DNA of 64,000 nt from Candidatus Dactylopiibacterium carminicum (GTDB lineage: Bacteria > Pseudomonadota > Gammaproteobacteria > Burkholderiales > Rhodocyclaceae). Both the position numbers and the translations under genes were made by a program. The notes under the pieces were generated by a model. That model had not been told where the DNA came from, ran no database searches, and saw nothing but the letters and a program-made list of their open reading frames with translations. Position 1 is the first letter of the stretch, and each line of letters begins with the position of its first letter. This document shows, one piece after another, positions 1 to 9,923 of the stretch. Where the stretch lies: NCBI RefSeq assembly GCF_014736495.1, contig NZ_MDUX01000010.1, forward strand, positions 1-64,000, in the 5' to 3' direction.

Positions 1-55
1 TGAAAAACAGTATTTCATGAAGCTCGGGGCTGTCTAGGAAACCCGGGGCGATTCA
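1..55 (+). mobile_element. Right end of an IS3-family-like insertion sequence
   Basis: The reading frame of metX is intact up to base 56 and is then replaced by unrelated sequence whose outermost bases, read inward, start TGAATCGCCCCGGGTTT. This has the TG...CA terminus and the GC-rich inverted-repeat style of IS3-family elements as I recall them. A short plus-strand reading frame that ends at base 37 fits the C-terminus of the element's transposase. The other end and the direct target repeat lie outside the window, so the family is inference. The break in metX is seen directly. Confidence 0.65.
2..37 (+). CDS. Transposase C-terminal tail (partial)
   Basis: Only the last eleven codons are in the window, reading EKQYFMKLGAV and then TAG at 35-37. 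The stop lies 18 bases before the presumed IS end, the spacing expected for an IS3-type orfB, whose stop lies very near the right inverted repeat. Too little is present to identify the protein on its own. The call rests on its position inside the element that interrupts metX. Confidence 0.4.
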   Translation, partial: EKQYFMKLGAV

Positions 56-817
56 GTACTTGTGTTCGCCGTGACGCAGTTTGCGGCCGAATTTCTGTGC
101 CATTGCGTCGTCTGAGAGATAGGTAATGTGGCCGACCATGCGTGCCAGGCGCAGGCCACGCACGGGGACCACGCCATGCGCGTAATAGTTGCCACCGTGG
201 AAATCCGGGTCGGTAAGGATGGCCTGGCGGGCGACCTCGTTGAAGGCGATGTTCCCGGCAGAAAGCTTGGGGGCCGCGGCGATCACCATTCCGTGGCGTA
301 CACGCTCGGGGTAGCGCAGTGTCCAGGCCAGAGCCTGCATGCCACCCAGGCTACCGCCGAGGGTTGCGGCGAGCGTATCGATGCCCAGGTAGTCCATCAG
401 CCGTGCCTGGGAGTCGACCCAGTCTTCCACGGTCACGAAGGGAAAGGCCGAGCCCCAGGGCGTGCCTGTGGCTGGATTGAGTGTCTTCGGCCCGGTGGAA
501 CCGAAACAGCCGCCCAGGTTGTTTACACCGATGACGAAGAATTTGTCGGTATCCAGCGGCTTGCCCGGACCGACGAGGTTGTCCCACCAGCCGGTGCTCT
601 TGGGTTTGTCTGCATAGTGGCCGGCTACGTGATGGGAGCCGGAAAGCGCGTGACAGACCAATACGGCGTTGGATTTTTCGGCATTCAGCGTGCCATAGGT
701 CTCATAGACCAGATCGTAGGCGGGAAGCGTGCTGCCGCTACGCAGCGGCAAGGGCTCGGAGAAATGGGCCGTCTGTGGGGAGACGATACCGACACTGCCA
801 GGATTGTGTTCGCTCAT
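53..817 (-). pseudogene. metX: Homoserine O-acetyltransferase, 3' end removed by IS insertion
   Basis: The 254 readable residues match the N-terminal two thirds of MetX, an alpha/beta hydrolase that acylates homoserine in methionine synthesis. Visible family features are HALSGSHH near residues 56-63, the [12 protein letters not shown] block near 99-110 and the nucleophile elbow GGSLGGM with Ser156. Family members are about 370-380 residues, so the C-terminal part carrying the catalytic Asp and His is missing. The stop codon TGA (53-55) is the terminal TGA of the inserted element. The gene is preceded by a promoter, a SAM-II riboswitch and a terminator hairpin. The lost part, and probably metW, should lie on the far side of the element. 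The fragment should not be active. Confidence 0.9.
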
Positions 818-835
818 GACATCCAGAAACCGGAC

Positions 836-871
836 AACAAAAAACCCGGACGGCTAATGCGCGACCGGGTT
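836..871 (-). terminator. Attenuator hairpin between SAM-II aptamer and metX
   Basis: On the minus strand the arms AACCCGG (865-871) and CCGGGTT (843-849) enclose a 15-base loop and are followed by T-rich sequence (TTTTGTT). It lies downstream of the riboswitch and upstream of the metX ATG, so it is a natural expression platform. Loop bases TTAGCCG (851-857) are complementary to the conserved CGGCTAA of the aptamer (890-896), giving a plausible antiterminator. Confidence 0.75.
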
Positions 872-884
872 GGTGATTGCCCCA

Positions 885-941
885 TCGCTTTAGCCGCATT
901 TGTTTGACGCGCCCGCAAGCTGAGATCAAATCGGCGCGATG
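885..941 (-). promoter_or_regulatory. SAM-II riboswitch upstream of metX
   Basis: Read on the minus strand, the segment carries the SAM-II signature in order: P1 arm CGCGCC, then GATTTGA, TTGC, the P1 return arm GGCGCG, then AAATG and GCTAAAG. This aligns almost base for base with the SAM-II (metA element) consensus, an H-type pseudoknot that binds S-adenosylmethionine and lowers expression of methionine genes. It starts just after a predicted transcription start and sits about 70 bases before metX, a common SAM-II target. SAM-II is best known from alphaproteobacteria. Confidence 0.9.
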
Positions 942-949
942 GAGGCGAA

Positions 950-978
950 AACTTACTCCCGGGGCGGGCAGAAGTCAA
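950..978 (-). promoter_or_regulatory. Predicted sigma70 promoter of metX
   Basis: On the minus strand a -35 TTGACT (973-978) and a -10-like TAAGTT (950-955) are separated by 17 bases. The predicted start falls about 7-10 bases downstream, almost exactly where the riboswitch begins. The -10 match is weak, so the call rests mainly on spacing and position. Confidence 0.5.
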
Positions 979-1096
979 ACCTGCTGGAAAGCCGTGCAGC
1001 GTATTGATGAGTGCGTGTGAATGGACGTCAGCATAGGTCTTACCTGCCGAGCCAGGGGGCCTCGGGGATCCGGATCAGCTGGTCACACAATCCTGT

Positions 1097-1124
1097 CAGC
1101 ACTCAGCACTCAGCACTCAGCACT
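1097..1124. repeat. Four tandem copies of the heptamer CAGCACT
   Basis: Four perfect head-to-tail copies of CAGCACT run up to the stop codon of the PTS enzyme I gene (stop at 1130-1132). The rest of the gap between metX and ptsI (about 980-1096) shows nothing I can assign. No T-rich hairpin is seen as a terminator for the PTS operon. Confidence 0.85.
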
Positions 1125-1129
1125 CAGCC

Positions 1130-2851
<1,722 letters not shown>

Positions 2852-2861
2852 GATGGCGGCC

Positions 2862-3131
2862 TTATTCGCTTTCGCCGAAACGGCTGGCGATCAGCTCTAG
2901 AATGGCTTGCAGGGCGGCTTCGGCATCCTCGCCCTCGGTTTCAACGGTCAGCTTGGTGCCGTGGGACGCGGCCAGCATCATGACCCCCATGATGCTTTTT
3001 GCGTTAACACGACGGCCTTCGCGTTCGAGCCAGACTTCGGCGCGGAACTGGGTGGCCAGTTGGGTCAGCTTGGCGGAAGGGCGGGCATGCAGCCCGAGGC
3101 GGTTGGCGATCTCTGTTGTCGCTCGTGGCAT
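2862..3131 (-). CDS. ptsH: Phosphocarrier protein HPr
   Basis: The 89-residue protein carries the phosphate between enzyme I and EIIA. His15 lies in the motif GLHARPSAK and Ser46 in NAKSIMGVMM, the two phosphorylation sites known for HPr. An upstream in-frame extension of 23 codons exists, but the start at 3131 gives the canonical length and places His at position 15. It starts one base after the EIIA stop codon and precedes enzyme I by 10 bases, so the three are co-transcribed. The conserved Ser46 suggests possible control by HprK, which is not in this window. Confidence 0.95.
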   Translation of the reverse strand: MPRATTEIANRLGLHARPSAKLTQLATQFRAEVWLEREGRRVNAKSIMGVMMLAASHGTKLTVETEGEDAEAALQAILELIASRFGESE

Positions 3132-3132
3132 T

Positions 3133-3528
3133 TCAGATACTCCCTTTGAAGTGGTGAACACCCTCACAGCCACCGCTGACAGCCTTGCGGCAGAGGGCAT
3201 CGATATCGTGCTTCTCGCAATAGGTCAAGACGCGCAGCAGCATCGGCACGTTGACACCGGCCACGCATTCCACGTGCCCGGGGCGCAATAGCCGCATTGC
3301 GATATTGGCCGGCGTGGCGCCATAGATGTCGGTCATCACGAGCACACCCTCGCCTTCATCCAGCGATACCAGCAAGTGTTGTGCCTCGTGCAGCACTGCA
3401 GCGGGATCCTCGTCTGCAGCCACTGCCAACGCCTTCAGGTTCACAGGACGACGGTTGAGCACATGGATCGCGCAATCGATCAGTGCGTCGCCAAGGCTGC
3501 CGTGGGTGATGAGAAGGATGCCGATCAT
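3133..3528 (-). CDS. PTS EIIA component, mannose family
   Basis: The 131-residue cytoplasmic protein begins MIGILLITHG, with His9 as the expected phosphorylation site of EIIA-Man (ManX-like) domains. It also has MTDIYGATPANIA near residues 65-77 and ends shortly after the domain. The usual partner domains IIB, IIC and IID are absent, so it probably acts as a phosphorylation-state sensor and not in sugar import. It overlaps the upstream apbE by four bases (ATGA) and is followed at once by HPr. Such stand-alone EIIA-Man/HPr/EI sets are known in betaproteobacteria. Their outputs vary. Confidence 0.92.
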   Translation of the reverse strand: MIGILLITHGSLGDALIDCAIHVLNRRPVNLKALAVAADEDPAAVLHEAQHLLVSLDEGEGVLVMTDIYGATPANIAMRLLRPGHVECVAGVNVPMLLRVLTYCEKHDIDALCRKAVSGGCEGVHHFKGSI

Positions 3529-4598
3529 GATGCAGGTGCGGATGCGGAGGAAAACGGGTCGATTATCGTGGCGGCCGGAATGTCCTTGGTCCAGCGCAGA
3601 CGTTGGCGCAGGTCCGGGGTCAGCTGGATGTGGCCGGTATCATCGACACGCAGGACATCCCGGAGTTCGAGCCGCCGGGCCATTGCCGGCCAATCGCCGG
3701 CAGCCAGGAACAGCGGCTTGCTGACTACGTCGGAAAGCAGACCGGCGTTTTCACGTGACGGGATCAGTACGGTAACGGCCTGGGTATGCGTGGCCGGGCG
3801 TGCTGTACGCGGATCGAGCAGATGACTGTAGCGCTGGCCATCGACTTCGAAGAATCGCTGGTAATCGCCAGAAGTGCCGATAGCCTCGCCGTCGTATAGC
3901 GCGAGGCTGGCCAGTGCGCCACTGCCACGTGGATCCTGAATGCCGACCGACCAGTGCTGTTTGCCTTTGGCGCCCAGCGCCATGATGTTGCCGCCGATAT
4001 TGATCAGCGCATTACGGATGCCCGCTTCGCGCAACAGGGTGGCAGCACGGTCCAGGGCATAGCCTTTGGCGATGCCGCCCAGATCGATTCGGACGGCCCG
4101 GTTGGCGCTGCTGACGGTCAGACCCTCGATATGCACATCCTGCATGCCCGGATGCGCGGCCAGCCAGGTCTGCAGATCGGCCGGTGCAGGCAGGCGCGGA
4201 ACGTAGGTATCGCTATGGAACCCCCAGAGTTCGATCAGACCACCGATAGCCGGATCGAACAGCCCATCGCTGCGTTGCGCGAAGTCTTGCGAAACCGTCA
4301 GCAGCCCGGCCATTTCGGCACTCACTTGCAGCTGTTCGCCGCGCGCCAGGGCCGTATTGAGCTCGGTCAGCGGAGAGGGCTGCCAGGCGTGAAGCGTGCG
4401 GTGCAGGCGGTCGAATTCGCGCAGTACCGTGCTGATGGCGGCCTGTGCTTCTGGTTCTGGTGTGCCGAAAGTAAGCACCTCGACCCGGGTGCCAAAGACG
4501 TACGATTCCTGCCGGACCAGCGGCCCTTCACCGCAAGCGCCCAGCAGGAGCAGGCACAGGCAGGCGGACAGGAGGCGCAGGCAGGATCGGGAAGGCAT
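3525..4598 (-). CDS. apbE: FAD:protein FMN transferase, lipoprotein
   Basis: The product (about 357 residues from the chosen start) is an ApbE enzyme, which attaches FMN to threonine in partner flavoproteins such as NqrB/RnfD-type subunits. The N-terminus is a lipoprotein signal ending in LLLLGAC, so it should be anchored on the periplasmic side. Family motifs are YVFGTRVEV, the GGIAKGYALDRA block and the late TSGDYQRFFEVDGQRYSHLL segment. I chose the start at 4598 because it puts the signal peptide at the N-terminus; an in-frame ATG 12 codons upstream is less likely. The gene overlaps EIIA by four bases, an unusual partner. No flavinylation target is seen in the window. Confidence 0.93.
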   Translation of the reverse strand: MPSRSCLRLLSACLCLLLLGACGEGPLVRQESYVFGTRVEVLTFGTPEPEAQAAISTVLREFDRLHRTLHAWQPSPLTELNTALARGEQLQVSAEMAGLLTVSQDFAQRSDGLFDPAIGGLIELWGFHSDTYVPRLPAPADLQTWLAAHPGMQDVHIEGLTVSSANRAVRIDLGGIAKGYALDRAATLLREAGIRNALINIGGNIMALGAKGKQHWSVGIQDPRGSGALASLALYDGEAIGTSGDYQRFFEVDGQRYSHLLDPRTARPATHTQAVTVLIPSRENAGLLSDVVSKPLFLAAGDWPAMARRLELRDVLRVDDTGHIQLTPDLRQRLRWTKDIPAATIIDPFSSASAPAS

Positions 4599-4653
4599 GT
4601 CCCGATGATAAGGGAGCAATCGCACGCCGGTCACGTGCTACGTGTCGGTGCGT

Positions 4654-5427
4654 TCAACGGGAGGCTGCCGGTGCGGATCTGGTTGGCGCGCCGAAAGCAG
4701 CGGGCGTGGTGTCTTGTGGAGAGAGACGCATGGCCTGGGCGTGCAAGCTTGCCGCCATGTCATTGGCGCGCAGGATGGTACGTGCGTAGACGGTGGCCTC
4801 CTGGATCTGCTCGGGGCTGTAACGGACGGCCGCCAGTCCGTGGGTCAGGGCGCGTACGGCACTGTCGGCATTGCCGAAGAGCGCCGCGCCGGCCAGCCAG
4901 ACCAGGTTGTATTCGACGGCATTGCGCAAAGCGTGCCGCTGTTGCAGATGCCCCAGTTCGTGGCAGAGCAACGCCAGGCGCACGCCAGGATCCTGGACAC
5001 GCTCGAAGAAGCGATCGGTGATCACGATGTCGCCACTGGGTAGGGTGAACAGCAACACTTCTGGATGGCCGCTGCGGCGGAATACCAGGCGATAGGGCGG
5101 AGCGCCGCTGGCAGGGGCTGTCAGTGTGGAGAACTGCGCGCGCAGCATCTGCTGCTCCGCGTCGGACGCGAGGCTGGGGGCAAGGTGCCGGCCATCCAGC
5201 CGCTTGAGGAGATCCTCCGAGCTCTGTCTGATCCAGCTCGCAGGCAGGCTGTCCGCCAGATTGCGCGCCAGCGTCGGCGCAGCCAGGCTCGCGCCCAAGC
5301 ACAACGCGCCCAGGCAGGCGATGAAGATCAGCAGCAGGCCGAGTCTGGTTCGCGGCCGCCGTCGGTGCGTTCTGAGCGCAGACGGGGGCTCACCTGCGTG
5401 CTCGGAGAGTCCGAAGACGTGGGGCAT
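4654..5427 (-). CDS. M48-type zinc metallopeptidase, membrane-anchored
   Basis: The 257-residue protein has one hydrophobic segment at about residues 29-52, then a soluble domain with the zinc motif HELGH at 156-160 inside LALLCHELGHLQQRHA, typical of M48/HtpX-like peptidases. The third zinc ligand should be the Glu in YSPEQIQEAT. In most M48 proteins this motif reads ExxAD, and here the Asp position is Thr. The C-terminus is short and lacks TPR repeats. The domain probably faces the periplasm. The gene lies 55 bases upstream of apbE on the same strand. Substrate unknown. Confidence 0.8.
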   Translation of the reverse strand: MPHVFGLSEHAGEPPSALRTHRRRPRTRLGLLLIFIACLGALCLGASLAAPTLARNLADSLPASWIRQSSEDLLKRLDGRHLAPSLASDAEQQMLRAQFSTLTAPASGAPPYRLVFRRSGHPEVLLFTLPSGDIVITDRFFERVQDPGVRLALLCHELGHLQQRHALRNAVEYNLVWLAGAALFGNADSAVRALTHGLAAVRYSPEQIQEATVYARTILRANDMAASLHAQAMRLSPQDTTPAAFGAPTRSAPAASR

Positions 5428-5550
5428 TTTCTGATGTGGAATGGGGGAGGACAGATGCCTTGATTATGTGAAACCGCCTCGTGCGATCTGCCGCCGCGCC
5501 CGTAGGTCTGTAACAGAATTAAGGGCAGCCGCGGGCAGAAAGGTCGTCGT

Positions 5551-6489
5551 TCAGCCTTGCCCGTCCAGTGCCTGGATCACGCATAGCGCGGGGTCGCAAT
5601 CCGTTTCGTGCGCGATCTCTACCATGCAGGTCGGGCTGGTGACGTTGATCTCGGTGAGCTGGCCGCCGATGAGGTCCAGTCCTACGATCAAGAGGCCGCG
5701 CTCCCAGAGTCTCGGGGCCAGTGCTTCAGCCACTTCACGTTCGCGCGTACTCAGTGGCATCACCACGCCGCGCCCACCTGCAGCCAGGTTGCCACGTGTT
5801 TCGCCTGCTTTCGGGATGCGTGCCAGCGCGTAGGGGATCACTGCTCCGCCAATCACCAGCACGCGTTTGTCGCCTTCACTGATTGCAGGGATGAAGCGCT
5901 GCGCCATGATGCTGCGGGTACCGTTCGCGGTCAGCGTTTCGATGATGGTGTTGCGGTTCGGATCATCGTGGCGTACGCGGAAGATTCCGCTGCCCCCCAT
6001 GCCGTCCAGCGGCTTGAGGATCACGTCTTCCAGTTCGTCGATGAAGGCGTTCAGATCCCCGGCTGCGCGGGCAACCAGCGTTGTCGGTGTGAATTCCGGG
6101 AATTCGGTGATCGAGACCTTTTCCGAGTGGTCACGGATCGCGCGTGGATCGTTGAATACCCGTGCGCCCTGAGCCACGGCGCGCTCCAGGATCCAGGTGG
6201 CGGCCACGTATTCGGCATCGAAAGGCGGATCCTGGCGCATCAGCACTGCGTCGAGTGCATTCAGCGGCAGACTCTGTGCAGCCCCTGCCTCGTACCAGGT
6301 CTTATCGTCGGCAGATACGCGCAACGGCGTGGCGCGCGCGCCGACCAGTCCATCGCGCACGGACAGGTCTTCGCGACCGACGGCGAACACCTGATGGCCG
6401 CGTGCCTGTGCGGCACGCATCATGGCGACGCTGGAATCCTTGTAGGCTTTGAGCTTGTCGAGCGGGTCGACGATGAACGCGATCTTCAT
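5551..6489 (-). CDS. gshB: Glutathione synthetase
   Basis: The 312-residue ATP-grasp enzyme joins gamma-glutamylcysteine and glycine. It begins MKIAFIVDPLDKLKAYKDSS, the N-terminus expected for GshB. It contains MRQDPPFDAEYVAAT near residues 84-98, the ATP-grasp core VILKPLDGMGGSGIFR near 156-171 and EINVTSPTCMVEI near the C-terminus. It overlaps the upstream gshA by four bases (ATGA), so the two steps of glutathione synthesis are translationally coupled. Length is as usual for bacterial GshB. Confidence 0.96.
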   Translation of the reverse strand: MKIAFIVDPLDKLKAYKDSSVAMMRAAQARGHQVFAVGREDLSVRDGLVGARATPLRVSADDKTWYEAGAAQSLPLNALDAVLMRQDPPFDAEYVAATWILERAVAQGARVFNDPRAIRDHSEKVSITEFPEFTPTTLVARAAGDLNAFIDELEDVILKPLDGMGGSGIFRVRHDDPNRNTIIETLTANGTRSIMAQRFIPAISEGDKRVLVIGGAVIPYALARIPKAGETRGNLAAGGRGVVMPLSTREREVAEALAPRLWERGLLIVGLDLIGGQLTEINVTSPTCMVEIAHETDCDPALCVIQALDGQG

Positions 6490-7778
6490 GCCGCAACCAC
6501 CTCCGCCGGTGCCGTTTGCTCCAGCTCCAGGGCGCCGGCCAGCAGCGCCAGGCAGGCAACCACGCCATAGGCGTAGAAGCGGTTGGGGGCCGCATCAGGC
6601 CCCTTGCGACAGTCCGGGATGTTGCAGCAGGTCTCGAAGGCCAGCGGCTCGAAGTGCATGCCCGGCGCGTTGAGATTTTCGTCGCGCCCACGTTCGCCGT
6701 GCACACGGTAGAAACCACCGATCACGTAGTGGTCCATCATGTACACCACGGGTTCGGCAACGCCACCGTTTACGGTTTCCAGCGTATGTACGCCTTCCTG
6801 GATGATGACCTCGGAGACCTGCAGGCCTTCCTTGACCACGCTCATCTTGTTGCGTTGGCGGCGGTTAAGCCCGATGACTTCTGACGCGTCGTGTACCGTC
6901 ATCACGCCCATGCCGTAGGTGCCAGCGTCCGCCTTGACGACCACGAAAGGCGTCTCAGTGACGCCGTATTCGGCGTATTTCACGCGGATACGGGCGAGCA
7001 AGCCATCGATCTTGGCGGCCAGGCAGTCTTCACCGGTGCGCTCGTGGAAATTGATCTGGCCGCAGCGGCCGAAGTAGGGATTCAGTAGCCAGGGGTCAAG
7101 CCCCAGCAGGCTCGCGAACTCTGCAACCACCTGATCGTAGGCGGCGAAATGCAGCGATTTGCGTCGTGTGGCCCAGCCCGCATGCAGTGGCGGCAGCAGA
7201 CGCTGGCCTTCTAACCCTTGCAGGATATCGGGTGCTCCCGCAGAGAGATCGTTGTTGAGCAGGATCGCACAGGGATCGAAGCCCGCCAGCCCTAGCCGGT
7301 TGCCGTGGCGTTGCAGCGGCTCCAGCAGCAGGCTGCCACCCTCAGGCAGTTCGATGCGCATCGGCTCGGTCAGATCCGGGAGCAGGGAGCCGATACGGAC
7401 TTCCATGCCGGTGAGTCCCAGGATGCTGGCGATCCTGGCAACGTTCTGCAGGTAGAACAGATTGCGAGTGTAATTTTCGGGGATCAGCAACAGCTTGCTG
7501 GCCTTCGGGCACAGACGCTCCACGGCGGCATTGGCTGCCTGTACACAGAGTGGCAGCAGTTCTTCACCGAGGTTGTTGAAGCCGCCGGGGAACAGGTTCA
7601 TGTCCACCGGGGCCAGTTTGAAGCCACTGTTGCGCAGGTCAACGGAGCCGTAGAAAGGCGGTGTGTGGGCGATCCACTGGTTGCGGAACCATTGTTCGAT
7701 GCGGGTGGCGTTGTCGAGCAGCGTCTGTTCGAGCGCTAGCAGTGGGCCGGAGAGGGCGGTGGTCAGATGCGGCACCAT
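6486..7778 (-). CDS. gshA: Glutamate-cysteine ligase, ferrooxidans type
   Basis: This 430-residue protein belongs to the proteobacterial GshA class first named from Acidithiobacillus ferrooxidans, which differs from the E. coli enzyme. It makes gamma-glutamylcysteine. Family signs are NSGFKLAPVDMNLFPGGFNN near the N-terminus, NPYFGRCGQINFHERTGEDC in the middle and VVKADAGTYGMGVMT further on. The ATG at 7776-7778 was chosen because a strong ribosome site (GAGGAAAGAG) precedes it; the open frame continues 33 codons upstream without family similarity. It couples by ATGA to gshB and is divergent from ubiD. Confidence 0.94.
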   Translation of the reverse strand: MVPHLTTALSGPLLALEQTLLDNATRIEQWFRNQWIAHTPPFYGSVDLRNSGFKLAPVDMNLFPGGFNNLGEELLPLCVQAANAAVERLCPKASKLLLIPENYTRNLFYLQNVARIASILGLTGMEVRIGSLLPDLTEPMRIELPEGGSLLLEPLQRHGNRLGLAGFDPCAILLNNDLSAGAPDILQGLEGQRLLPPLHAGWATRRKSLHFAAYDQVVAEFASLLGLDPWLLNPYFGRCGQINFHERTGEDCLAAKIDGLLARIRVKYAEYGVTETPFVVVKADAGTYGMGVMTVHDASEVIGLNRRQRNKMSVVKEGLQVSEVIIQEGVHTLETVNGGVAEPVVYMMDHYVIGGFYRVHGERGRDENLNAPGMHFEPLAFETCCNIPDCRKGPDAAPNRFYAYGVVACLALLAGALELEQTAPAEVVAA

Positions 7779-7954
7779 GGGGGATCTCTTTCCTCTATGC
7801 AGGCACAGGCCGGGCGGGCATCTTACTCCATTCGTCAGGGTGGCGTTCCCGGTGAAATGGCAGCAAGTGTCAATCACCGGTTCCGTTAAAATGGCTGGAA
7901 TACCGGGCTTCGATGCAGGCAGCGCCGGTAGGTTTCCAACATGGGGTTGAAGGC

Positions 7955-9448
7955 ATGCAATACAAGGATCTGCGCGAATTCATCGTGCGACTCGAAGCCA
8001 TGGGCGAGTTGCGGCGCATCCGCGTTCCGGTGGACACCCACCTGGAGATGACCGAGATCGCCGACCGTGTACTGCGTGCGGGTGGCCCGGCCCTTCTGTT
8101 CGAGAAGCCGACTACACGTGGTGCGCCGCAGGCCATGCCGGTGCTGGCCAACCTTTTCGGTACCCCGCGGCGTGTGGCGTTGGGCATGGGCATCGATGAA
8201 GCGGCGTCGCGCGATTGGCAGACGCCCTTGCGCGAAGTCGGCAAGCTGCTGGCCTACCTGAAGGAGCCCGAGCCGCCGAAGGGGTTGCGCGATGCCTGGG
8301 AGAAGTGGCCTGTGCTCAAGCAGGTGTTGAACATGGCCCCGAAAACCGTGAGCCGTCCTGCCTGCCAGGAGATCGTGCTGGAAGGCGATGCGGTCGATCT
8401 GGCGCAGCTGCCGGTGCAGCATTGCTGGCCGGGGGATGTCGCGCCGCTGATTACCTGGGGCCTGGTGGTCACGCGTGGGCCGCACAAGAAGCGTCAGAAT
8501 CTGGGTATCTATCGCCAGCAGGTGATCGGCCGCAACCGCGTGATCATGCGCTGGCTGGCACATCGCGGTGGCGCGCTGGACCTGCGTGAGTTCCAGCAGG
8601 CCGATCCCGGCAAGCCTTTTCCCGTGAGTGTCGTGCTGGGTTGCGATCCGGCGACCATTCTCGGTGCGGTGACTCCGGTCCCGGACACGCTTTCCGAATA
8701 CCAGTTCGCGGGCCTGCTGCGTGGTGCGCGAACCGAACTGGCGCAGTGCCTCGGCAATGACCTGCAGGTGCCGGCGCACGCCGAGATCGTGCTCGAAGGC
8801 GTGATCCACCCCGACGACTTCGCCGCCGAAGGCCCCTACGGCGATCACACCGGTTACTACAACGAAGTGGCCGAGTTTCCTGTGTTTACCGTCGAGCGCA
8901 TCACGATGCGGCGTGAGCCGATCTATCACAGCACCTACACCGGCAAACCGCCGGACGAGCCCGCCATGCTCGGCGTGGCACTCAACGAGGTTTTCGTGCC
9001 GCTGTTGCAGAAACAGTTTCCGGAGATCACGGATTTCTACCTGCCGCCCGAAGGTTGCTCCTACCGCATGGCCGTGGTGAGCATCCGCAAGGCTTATCCG
9101 GGGCACGCCAAGCGCGTGATGTTTGGCATCTGGAGCTTCCTGCGCCAGTTCATGTACACCAAGTTCATCATCGTGGTGGATGAGGATGTCGACGTGCGGG
9201 ATTGGAAGGAAGTGATCTGGGCGATCACCACCCGCATGGACGCCACGCGGGATACCACGCTGGTCGACAACACCCCCATCGACTATCTCGACTTCGCCTC
9301 GCCGGTGGCTGGCCTGGGCAGCAAGATGGGGCTGGACGCCACCAACAAGTGGCCGGGCGAGACACCGCGTGAGTGGGGGCGGCCGATCGTAATGGACGAC
9401 GCGGTGAAGCGGCGGGTGGATGCCTTGTGGTCTGAACTCGAACTTTGA
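7955..9448 (+). CDS. ubiD: 4-hydroxy-3-polyprenylbenzoate decarboxylase
   Basis: The 497-residue protein is a UbiD-family prenylated-FMN decarboxylase, the ubiquinone enzyme acting on polyprenyl-4-hydroxybenzoate. It starts [20 protein letters not shown]. It contains [20 protein letters not shown] and the [10 protein letters not shown] segment in the first half, [11 protein letters not shown] in the middle and late blocks [19 protein letters not shown] and [12 protein letters not shown] chose the ATG at 7955; an in-frame ATG at 7913 would add 14 unrelated residues. It needs the prenyl-FMN made by UbiX, which is not in the window. The ubiH gene lies 8 kb away. Confidence 0.95.
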   Translation: MQYKDLREFIVRLEAMGELRRIRVPVDTHLEMTEIADRVLRAGGPALLFEKPTTRGAPQAMPVLANLFGTPRRVALGMGIDEAASRDWQTPLREVGKLLAYLKEPEPPKGLRDAWEKWPVLKQVLNMAPKTVSRPACQEIVLEGDAVDLAQLPVQHCWPGDVAPLITWGLVVTRGPHKKRQNLGIYRQQVIGRNRVIMRWLAHRGGALDLREFQQADPGKPFPVSVVLGCDPATILGAVTPVPDTLSEYQFAGLLRGARTELAQCLGNDLQVPAHAEIVLEGVIHPDDFAAEGPYGDHTGYYNEVAEFPVFTVERITMRREPIYHSTYTGKPPDEPAMLGVALNEVFVPLLQKQFPEITDFYLPPEGCSYRMAVVSIRKAYPGHAKRVMFGIWSFLRQFMYTKFIIVVDEDVDVRDWKEVIWAITTRMDATRDTTLVDNTPIDYLDFASPVAGLGSKMGLDATNKWPGETPREWGRPIVMDDAVKRRVDALWSELEL

Positions 9449-9461
9449 CGGAGCTTGCCCT

Positions 9462-9919
9462 ATGGCGCAGCAGAACACGCTCGATGTGATCGATGGCAAA
9501 ACCTGGCGATCGATGGCAAAACCTGGCGCCCCGCGACGGACAGCGAACGCCAGCTGGTGACCTTGCTCTACCTGCTGCACGCGATCGGCTTGGCCATCGG
9601 TGCCTTTTCACAGGCCGTGACCATGGTGGGTGCCTTCGTCTTCGGTTGGACTTCCATCGTGGCCATCATCATCAACTACATCAAACGTGAAGACCTGCGC
9701 GACACGATCCTTGCCAGTCACCTGCAATGGCAGTCCGATACTTTCTGGCGCAGCCTGCTGGCCATGATCATCGCCTTTGCCCTGTACTTCGTGCTGCTGG
9801 GGTTTCTCATCAACTGGCTGCTCTACGGGCTGATCGGGCTGTGGGCGACCTGGCGCATCGTCAAGGGCTGGCTGGTTTTACGGGATGGCCGGCCCGTGGG
9901 TGAGGGGCCTCATCCGTAG
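9462..9919 (+). pseudogene. Small membrane protein, N-terminus frameshifted by a 20-bp duplication
   Basis: The protein looks like a conserved inner-membrane protein of about 145 residues with three hydrophobic stretches (LLYLLHAIGLAIGAF, SIVAIIINYI, then a long C-terminal pair). It resembles the DUF4870-like membrane proteins of betaproteobacteria, but I do not recognise a function. The native start is the ATG at 9462 after GACGGAG, reading MAQQNTLDVIDGKTWR. The 20-base unit in 9488-9507 is repeated exactly at 9508-9527, and 20 is not a multiple of three. With one copy removed the ATG frame continues straight into PATDSERQLVTLL. As it stands the body can be reached only from a TTG at 9455, which is not convincing. 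Confidence 0.7.
9488..9527. repeat. Perfect 20-bp tandem duplication
   Basis: The unit gatcgatggcaaaacctggc occurs twice with no gap. It lies within the first codons of the small membrane protein gene and shifts its frame. It looks like a recent slippage event or an assembly artefact. Confidence 0.95.
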
Positions 9920-9923
9920 ACGT

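Noticed and set aside
1097..1124. Tandem heptamers considered as the start of a CRISPR array
   Set aside because: The units are seven bases without spacers, and no cas genes are near.
9455..9461. TTG start for the membrane protein after ubiD
   Set aside because: It gives a sequence unlike the family. The better ATG at 9462 with a proper ribosome site is out of frame only because of the 20-bp duplication.
7886..9580. A 564-codon minus-strand frame covering ubiD
   Set aside because: It is the shadow of ubiD; the plus-strand frame carries all UbiD blocks.
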